Positions 59,633-64,000 of a DNA stretch of 64,000 nucleotides are shown in pieces. The position numbers and the translations under genes were made by a program. This DNA is from JAEUNJ01 sp052035955 (GTDB taxonomy: Bacteria; Pseudomonadota; Gammaproteobacteria; Burkholderiales; Rhodocyclaceae): the NCBI GenBank assembly GCA_052035955.1, contig JBPOHD010000027.1, positions 1 to 64,000 of the forward strand. Direction: 5' to 3'. The notes beneath the pieces were generated by a model that saw nothing but the letters and a program-made list of their open reading frames with translations, had not been told where the DNA came from and ran no database searches. How positions within the stretch are numbered: position 1 is the first letter of the stretch; every line of letters begins with the position of its first letter.

Positions 59633-59828
59633 GTTCACCGCGGAGGACACGGAGGACGCAGAGAAGACCTTCAGGAGTTCAGGCGCCGTGGCGTGGCGAA
59701 GGAAGGGGCAGCCGGGACATGAACCGCGCCCCCGTCGCGGAGCGGCATGCGTGGCAAACGGCGACAGTTCCCGGACTGCTTCTTTGCTCACGCCTTCCTC
59801 CGAGCCCTCTGCGTCCTCCGCGGTGAAG
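59633..59828 (-). repeat. Repeat element B, copy 4, between padH and padI
   Basis: The left arm from 59633 reads GTTCACCGCGGAGGACACGG then AGGACGCAGAG. The right arm (59795-59827) has CTCCGAGCCCTCTGCGTCCT then CCGCGGTGAA. The outer ~16 bases of the two arms are perfectly complementary. The ~130-base interior is unique. Confidence 0.88.
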
Positions 59829-59850
59829 CGCATTTTGCCTTTCCCCTCTC

Positions 59851-61104
59851 TCATCGCCACAGGCTCGACATCAGGGCCCGCGCCGTCTCCCGCGGGTCGG
59901 CCAGGAAGCGCTCGAACACCGGGGCGAGGTCCACCCGGCGCAGGATCAGCTCCCACATGACGCCGCCGTCGAAGGGCCAGTCGATGCCGAAGATGCCGGC
60001 CAGGCGGCCTTCCCGGGTGACGATCTTGAGGTCGCGGCCGGCGGCCGGATCGTGGCGGCGATGCACCTCGGCCCCGGGCAGGTCCTGGACCCCGACCGAG
60101 ACGGCCTGGTGGCCGAAGAAGGTGTAGGTGTTCAGCGGGATGGCGCCGGCATAGGGCCGCAGGCCGCTGTCGGCGGCCATGGCCTGGCCGGCCACCCGGC
60201 CCTGCTCGACGGCGTCGGGCAGGATGCCGCCGACCACCGGCGGGCCGCCGTAGAAACTGGCCACCCGGGCGCAATCGCCGGCCGCCCAGACGCCCTCGGC
60301 GGCGGCCATGCTGTCGTCCACCGGGATGCCCCGGTCGCCGGACATCCGCGTGCCGGCCAGGAAATCGGTGGCCGGCACGACGCCGGCGCCGACCACCAGC
60401 AGGTCTGCCTCCAGGGCCTCCCAGCGGTCGCCGGCCTGCAGGCCCAGGCGGCAGCCGCCGGACGCCTGCTCGGCGGTGCGGACGCTGGTGCCGGTGAGGA
60501 CGCGGACGCCGTTCTCGGCGAAGCGCCGCTCGATGATGGCGGCCGCCTGGCCGTCGAAATAGGCCGGCAGCATGCGCGGCTCCCGCTCCACCACCGTCAC
60601 CGCGACCCCGGCCTTGGCCAGGTTCTCGGCGGCATGGGAACCGATGAGCCCGGCGCCCAGGACCACCGCGCGGCGGGCATGCCGGGCCGCATCCTTGAGG
60701 GCCAGCGCATCGTCCAGGGTGCGCAGCACGTGGAAGGGCAGGTCGGCGAGACCCGGCACGGGGGGCACGAAGGGGCGCGCGCCGGTGGCCACCAGGAGCT
60801 TGTCGTAGAAGAGTTCCCGGCCGTCCGCTAGGCGCACGCAGCGCAACACCGGGTCCACCGTCGTCGCGGCGCTGCCGCGCAACACCCGGGTGCCCTGGCG
60901 CGCGAACCAGGCCTCGTCGGCCAGGGCGATGCGGTCCGGGTCCGAGCGCCCCGAGACCACGTAGGGCAGCACCGTGGGCGAATAGGGCAGGTGCGGCTCC
61001 CTTGCCACCAGGGTCAGGGAGTTGTCCGGATCGACCATGCGGATGGCCGCCACCGCGGAAAGGGCGGCGTGGCTGGCGCCCAGGATCAGGTAGTGGCTGT
61101 GCAT
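59851..61104 (-). CDS. padH: Phenylglyoxylate oxidoreductase NAD(P)/FAD subunit
   Basis: This 417-residue flavoprotein of the pyridine-nucleotide-disulphide reductase family has an FAD fold with an unusual first loop (ILGASHAALSA). The NAD loop AVVLGAGLIGSHAAENLAKA and the second FAD motif AEGVWAAGDCA are canonical. It passes electrons from the Fe-S subunits to NAD+. It starts one base after padG ends, so the two are coupled. Repeat B separates it from padI. Confidence 0.87.
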   Translation of the reverse strand: MHSHYLILGASHAALSAVAAIRMVDPDNSLTLVAREPHLPYSPTVLPYVVSGRSDPDRIALADEAWFARQGTRVLRGSAATTVDPVLRCVRLADGRELFYDKLLVATGARPFVPPVPGLADLPFHVLRTLDDALALKDAARHARRAVVLGAGLIGSHAAENLAKAGVAVTVVEREPRMLPAYFDGQAAAIIERRFAENGVRVLTGTSVRTAEQASGGCRLGLQAGDRWEALEADLLVVGAGVVPATDFLAGTRMSGDRGIPVDDSMAAAEGVWAAGDCARVASFYGGPPVVGGILPDAVEQGRVAGQAMAADSGLRPYAGAIPLNTYTFFGHQAVSVGVQDLPGAEVHRRHDPAAGRDLKIVTREGRLAGIFGIDWPFDGGVMWELILRRVDLAPVFERFLADPRETARALMSSLWR

Positions 61105-61105
61105 C

Positions 61106-62332
61106 TCAGTCCCTCTCGTTCAGCCAGGCGGTCGGCCCCGGCGGGCCGCCGGCGGCCAGTTCCGCCACGTCGCCGATGACCCGCTGGACGTGGTCCACGG
61201 TGATGTCGGCGCCGGCCAGGCCGCCGATGAAGGAACGGGCCGGGACGCGTCGCGACAGGCCGGCCAGGGCGCCGAGGACGTCCTTGTAGAGGGGGCCGCA
61301 ATCGAAGCCGAAAACCACCGAGCGGTCGATGACACCGACGGCGTCGACGCCGCCGAGGGCCGAGGCGATCGCCTTCAGGGGGAAGGGCCGGAAAGTCTTC
61401 ACCTTCACCAGCCCGACGGGGACGCCGGCCCCGCGGGCCTCGTCCACCGCGTCCTTGGCGGCGCCGGTCATGGAGCCGAGGGTGACCAGGGCGAAGCGGG
61501 CGCCTTCCATGCGGTATGGCTCGATCAGGGGCGCGTGCCAGCGGCCGATGCGCCGGCCCCAGTCGGCGTGCACCTGCTCGATCACCGCCAGGGCGTTCTG
61601 CATGCCGCGGCACTGGCCCTTGCGGTACTTGACGAAGAGGCGCGGCCCGGGGCCGCCGGCGCCGCCGGTCAGCGGGTCCACGCCCATGGGCCGCGAGGGG
61701 TCGAGGGCCACGTGCCAGTTCACGTCCTTCGGCCCCAGGAAGGCATCCACGTCGGCCTGCTCCGGCAGTTCGACGCGGGAGGCGCCGTAGGAAAGGTAGT
61801 TGCCGTCGTGGCAGACGTTCACCGGCAGCATGACGTCGTGGTGCTCGGCGATCCTGTAGGCCATCACGACGGTGTCCAGGACTTCCTGCACCGTCTCGCA
61901 GTAGATCTGTATCCAGCCCGCCTCGCGGACGCTCATGGCGTCCTGGTGGCCGCCCCAGACGCTCTGCGGCGAGAGGGTGTCGCGGGTGACGATGGACATC
62001 ACCATGGGCATGCGCAGGCCCGGCGTGCGCAGGTAGGGCTCGAACATGAAGGCCAGGCCGGGGCCGCAGGTGGCGGTGTAGGTCCGGGCGCCGGCCAGCA
62101 TGCCGCCCTGGAGCACCGAGAGCACCGAGTGCTCGCCCTCCACGTCCACGATGTCGGCCTTGAGGCGGCCGTCGGCGACGAACTTGGCGACGTATTCGAC
62201 CAGGGAACTCTGGGGGGTGATGGGATAGACGGCCACCATGTCCACGTTGGCCAGGGAGACGCCCCAGGCGGCGGCCTCGTTGCCGTCGCAGACGATGACC
62301 TTGGGCTTCTTCGTTTCGAGGACGGCGGCCAT
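61106..62332 (-). CDS. padG: Phenylglyoxylate:acceptor oxidoreductase alpha subunit
   Basis: This 408-residue protein is the pyrimidine-binding (PorA-like) chain of a 2-oxoacid oxidoreductase, with GNEAAAWGVSLANVDMVAVY, PITPQSSLVEYVAKFVADG, DVEGEHSVLSVLQGGMLAGA and RMPMVMSIVTRDTLSPQSVW. With PadI it forms the TPP active site. A frame open upstream is ignored because homology begins at MAAVLETKKPK and GGAGA lies before that ATG. A 234-bp structured junction precedes it. Confidence 0.88.
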   Translation of the reverse strand: MAAVLETKKPKVIVCDGNEAAAWGVSLANVDMVAVYPITPQSSLVEYVAKFVADGRLKADIVDVEGEHSVLSVLQGGMLAGARTYTATCGPGLAFMFEPYLRTPGLRMPMVMSIVTRDTLSPQSVWGGHQDAMSVREAGWIQIYCETVQEVLDTVVMAYRIAEHHDVMLPVNVCHDGNYLSYGASRVELPEQADVDAFLGPKDVNWHVALDPSRPMGVDPLTGGAGGPGPRLFVKYRKGQCRGMQNALAVIEQVHADWGRRIGRWHAPLIEPYRMEGARFALVTLGSMTGAAKDAVDEARGAGVPVGLVKVKTFRPFPLKAIASALGGVDAVGVIDRSVVFGFDCGPLYKDVLGALAGLSRRVPARSFIGGLAGADITVDHVQRVIGDVAELAAGGPPGPTAWLNERD

Positions 62333-62566
62333 GTCAGGGTCTCCAGGGGGCGCTGCGGGGCCGCGATGGATGAACGGCCGGGGCGGTCGCACGCGCGTGC
62401 GTGAGCGAGGCTGCACGTATCCAACACCGGGGGTTGCCGGACTGCTTGCGGGAGCCAGGGGCGACAGGGGGCCGGCGCCGGGGGGCATGAGCGGAGCGGA
62501 GCACCCCACCGTCCCGCTCCGGCCGCCCTCCGCCTCGCTCCGCCTCCGACGGTGCTCCATGTCGCA
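62333..62566 (-). other. 234-bp padF/padG junction with hairpins
   Basis: No gene is seen. A perfect 8-bp stem GGAGCACC (62498-62505) with GGTGCTCC (62551-62558) encloses a C-rich region, and CGCACGCGCGTGCG near 62386-62399 is a self-complementary run. These structures lie in the mRNA between two subunit genes of one enzyme. Confidence 0.55.
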
Positions 62567-62860
62567 TCACGCGCCCTCCGGCACCATGGAGATCGCCCGC
62601 TGCGGGCACTCCTGGGCGCAGATGCCGCAGCCCTTGCAGGTGGCGTAGTTCACGTCGAACCAGGCCGCCCGCTCGACGATGCACTGGACGGGGCAGTAGA
62701 GCCAGCAGACGGCGCACTTGACGCACTTGCCCCGCTCCACCACCGGCCGCATGCTGCGCCAGTCCCCGGGCAGCATGGGGCTGGGCTTGACGGCGATGGG
62801 CGCCAGGTCGTCGGGAATGCGACTGGCATCGAAGAAGGGAACTGAACGGGAAACGGTCAT
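62567..62860 (-). CDS. padF: Phenylglyoxylate:acceptor oxidoreductase delta subunit (2[4Fe-4S] ferredoxin)
   Basis: This 97-residue protein has two four-iron clusters: Cys46, 49, 52, 56 (CVKCAVCWLYC) and Cys75, 78, 81, 85 (CKGCGICAQEC). It is the PorD-like electron-transfer subunit of the 2-oxoacid oxidoreductase. The ATG at 62860 directly abuts repeat element A, whose GGAGG is its ribosome site. An in-frame ATG eight codons upstream lies inside the repeat and is less likely. Confidence 0.9.
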   Translation of the reverse strand: MTVSRSVPFFDASRIPDDLAPIAVKPSPMLPGDWRSMRPVVERGKCVKCAVCWLYCPVQCIVERAAWFDVNYATCKGCGICAQECPQRAISMVPEGA

Positions 62861-63050
62861 GCTGCCTCCGCCGGGCCGCCCCAAGGAGGCAGCAAGTCAA
62901 CCAATTGGAGCGGGCGCAGCCCGCGAACCGCCGTCACCCCCCTTCCTCCGGAAGGGGGGCCGGGGGGGATGGCCCCCAATTCCCCCGAAGGGGAGCGCTT
63001 GCGCTCCCCCCTTTCCCGGGAAGGGGGGCCGGGGGGGATGGGGGCCACCC
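62861..63050 (-). repeat. Repeat element A, copy 3 with extra G/C tail, between padE and padF
   Basis: In the sense of padF the core has the CCCCCCTTCC/GGAAGGGGGG stem (62937-62959), the GCGGGC/GCCCGC stem and the terminal perfect stem GCTGCCTCC/GGAGGCAGC (62885-62893 with 62861-62869) around a 15-base loop. The latter ends one base before the padF ATG. Positions 3 and 5 of this stem differ from copy 1 with matching changes on the other side. A second CCC...GGG hairpin block extends to 63050. Confidence 0.9.
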
Positions 63051-63623
63051 TCATTCGACCTCCGCGACGGCGAGTTCGTGAACGACTGTGGCCTCGTGGC
63101 CCCGTCGCACCGCCTCCAGGTTCTGGGCCAGGCCGGCGTCGCGGAATTCGGCGCCGCGCACCGCCTCCTCCAGGGCCTCCAGGGAGACCAAGCCCGTGGT
63201 GCGGGCGAAGGCGCCCAGCATCAGGGTGTTGGTGATGGGCCGCCGGAAGATGTCGAGGGCCAGGGCCACGGCATCGCAGAGGCCGGCCCGGGCAACGGTG
63301 CCGGGCAGTTCCAGGTCCGCCAGTTCCCTGGAGGTGGTCTGCACCAGGGTGCCGCCGGGCTTCATGCCCTCGAAGACATTGACCGCCCGCCCGACGGTGG
63401 GATCGATGCAGAGCACGCAGTCGGGGGAATAGATGTTCGTCATGCGCCGGATGGGCTTGTCGTCCACCCGCAGGAAGGCGGCGACGGGCGCCCCCCTGCG
63501 CTCGAAGCCGAAGGAGGGCACGGCCACGGCATGGCGTCCCTCGGCCACCAGGGCCTTGGCCAGCAGGGCGGCGGCGAGGACCGCGCCCTGCCCTCCCCGG
63601 CCGTGCATGCGGATCTCGATCAT
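63051..63623 (-). CDS. padE: Phenylglyoxylate:acceptor oxidoreductase gamma subunit
   Basis: This 190-residue protein is the CoA-binding-type gamma chain (PorG-like) of 2-oxoacid oxidoreductases, with MHGRGGQGAVLAAALLAKAL at residues 6-25, VAVPSFGFERRGAPVAAFLR and DCVLCIDPTVGR. The start at 63623 has AGAGGGCGCC in front and lies 13 bp after the preceding gene. It opens the PadEFGHI enzyme genes. Phenylglyoxylate specificity is inferred from gene order and the PadI fusion. Confidence 0.88.
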   Translation of the reverse strand: MIEIRMHGRGGQGAVLAAALLAKALVAEGRHAVAVPSFGFERRGAPVAAFLRVDDKPIRRMTNIYSPDCVLCIDPTVGRAVNVFEGMKPGGTLVQTTSRELADLELPGTVARAGLCDAVALALDIFRRPITNTLMLGAFARTTGLVSLEALEEAVRGAEFRDAGLAQNLEAVRRGHEATVVHELAVAEVE

Positions 63624-63636
63624 GGCGCCCTCTTCT

Positions 63637-64000
63637 TCAATGGGCCGGCCGGGGCTGGCCCCGTACCGGCAGGTGGGGCAGCGCGAAGCCCTGGGTGAAG
63701 GCGGCCCGCCGCACCAGGGTGTACTTGAGCAGCCAGCCGGCGGCGGCGACGCAGGCGCCGGCGGCGGCCGTCCAGAAGGCGGCGCCCGGCAGCGCCAGGG
63801 CGCAGGCGGACAATGCAAGGGGAATCCAGAGGCCGAGGACCAGGAAACGGCGGTCGATGGCGGCCAGTTCGCGGCGCGTCCCGGCCGGGGCGCCAGTCGC
63901 CTGGAGGCCCTCGCGGTAGCGGCGCCAGACTGCGGCGCGGACCGCGGCGAAGGCCAGGAGCGGCAGGGCCAGCCAGGCCCCGCCGAGGGGGAAGGCGGCC
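63637..64000 (-). CDS. padD: DmsC-like membrane subunit, C-terminal part; probable PadD
   Basis: About 120 codons of a hydrophobic protein enter from the right and end at 63637. Two or three helices are visible (AWLALPLLAFAAVRAAVWRR and VLGLWIPLALSACALALPGA). The tail reads WLLKYTLVRRAAFTQGFALP then HLPVRG, as in DmsC-type anchors of molybdopterin enzymes. Upstream of padE this is where padD, the anchor of phenylacetyl-CoA:acceptor oxidoreductase, belongs. PadB and PadC should follow to the right of the window. Confidence 0.75.
   Translation of the reverse strand, partial: AAFPLGGAWLALPLLAFAAVRAAVWRRYREGLQATGAPAGTRRELAAIDRRFLVLGLWIPLALSACALALPGAAFWTAAAGACVAAAGWLLKYTLVRRAAFTQGFALPHLPVRGQPRPAH

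Noticed and set aside
52008..59828. Repeat B copies as a CRISPR array
   Set aside because: Copies are kilobases apart, are inverted pairs rather than short direct repeats with regular spacers, and there are no cas genes.
62333..62560. N-terminal extension of PadG
   Set aside because: The frame stays open but translates to Arg/Pro-rich sequence over hairpins; family homology and the ribosome site support the ATG at 62332.

Overview
The window is a roughly 68% G+C bacterial chromosome segment. The gene content points to a metabolically versatile betaproteobacterium of the Azoarcus / Thauera / Aromatoleum / Zoogloea type. The clues are a tRNA-Tyr/Gly/Thr/tuf locus, a PhaM-type polyhydroxyalkanoate granule protein, a TRAP transporter and Liv-type ABC transporter, several acyl-CoA ligases, fused isobutyryl-CoA mutase, and an anaerobic phenylacetate-oxidation (pad) cluster in the gene order I know from denitrifying aromatic degraders. 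Genus assignment is inference. No prophage, CRISPR array or intact insertion sequence was seen.

Layout. 1-600: minus-strand tRNA-Tyr, tRNA-Gly, tRNA-Thr and the start of tuf behind a strong promoter. 0.6-6.4 kb: Lrp-type regulator divergent from 4-hydroxyphenylpyruvate dioxygenase, followed by a luciferase-like monooxygenase and a DctPQM TRAP transporter. 6.4-11.5 kb: methyltransferase, ParA-like ATPase, hybrid sensor kinase, convergent NarL-type regulator, and phaM. 11.5-22.1 kb: a minus-strand operon of acyl-CoA synthetase, livG, livH, livM, substrate-binding protein, livF and PaaK-like ligase, with a divergent Crp/Fnr regulator and a 3-hydroxybutyryl-CoA dehydrogenase nearby. 22.2-30.6 kb: YhgE/Pip membrane protein, acyl-CoA ligase, IcmF and a divergent AraC regulator. 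30.7-41.8 kb: subtilase, endolysin-like protein, 5'-nucleotidase plus nucleoside transporter, a decapeptide-repeat protein, small unknowns, a DUF3616 protein, an acyl-CoA ligase/hydrolase pair and an HDOD protein. 42-48.8 kb is the accessory part: a UPF0175/DUF3368 toxin-antitoxin pair, a lipoprotein, an orphan higA behind a truncated higB, two convergent CoiA/DUF6035-type putative nucleases and a transposase remnant. 48.8-56 kb: a Cus-type copper/silver efflux operon. 56.1-64 kb: a degenerate hemerythrin and padJ, padI, padH, padG, padF, padE and partial padD.

The genes fit a lifestyle of taking up aromatic or fatty carboxylates, activating them to CoA thioesters and oxidising them with or without oxygen. 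PadJ would make phenylacetyl-CoA, PadBCD (only the PadD end is inside the window) phenylglyoxylate, and PadEFGHI benzoyl-CoA. Hpd represents aerobic tyrosine/phenylalanine breakdown.

The most unusual signal is in the operon junctions rather than in the proteins. Three copies of one roughly 110-bp element sit between co-directional genes, directly upstream of livG, nupC and padF. Each can fold into three hairpins. The last hairpin buries the Shine-Dalgarno sequence of the downstream gene, and two of its stem positions show compensatory base changes between copies. A second inverted-repeat family occurs four times, again only between co-directional genes of the cus and pad operons. Other hairpins occupy further junctions of the liv operon. 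A 26-codon frame between livH and livM begins like livM and ends like livH, which looks like the scar of a collapsed tandem duplication.
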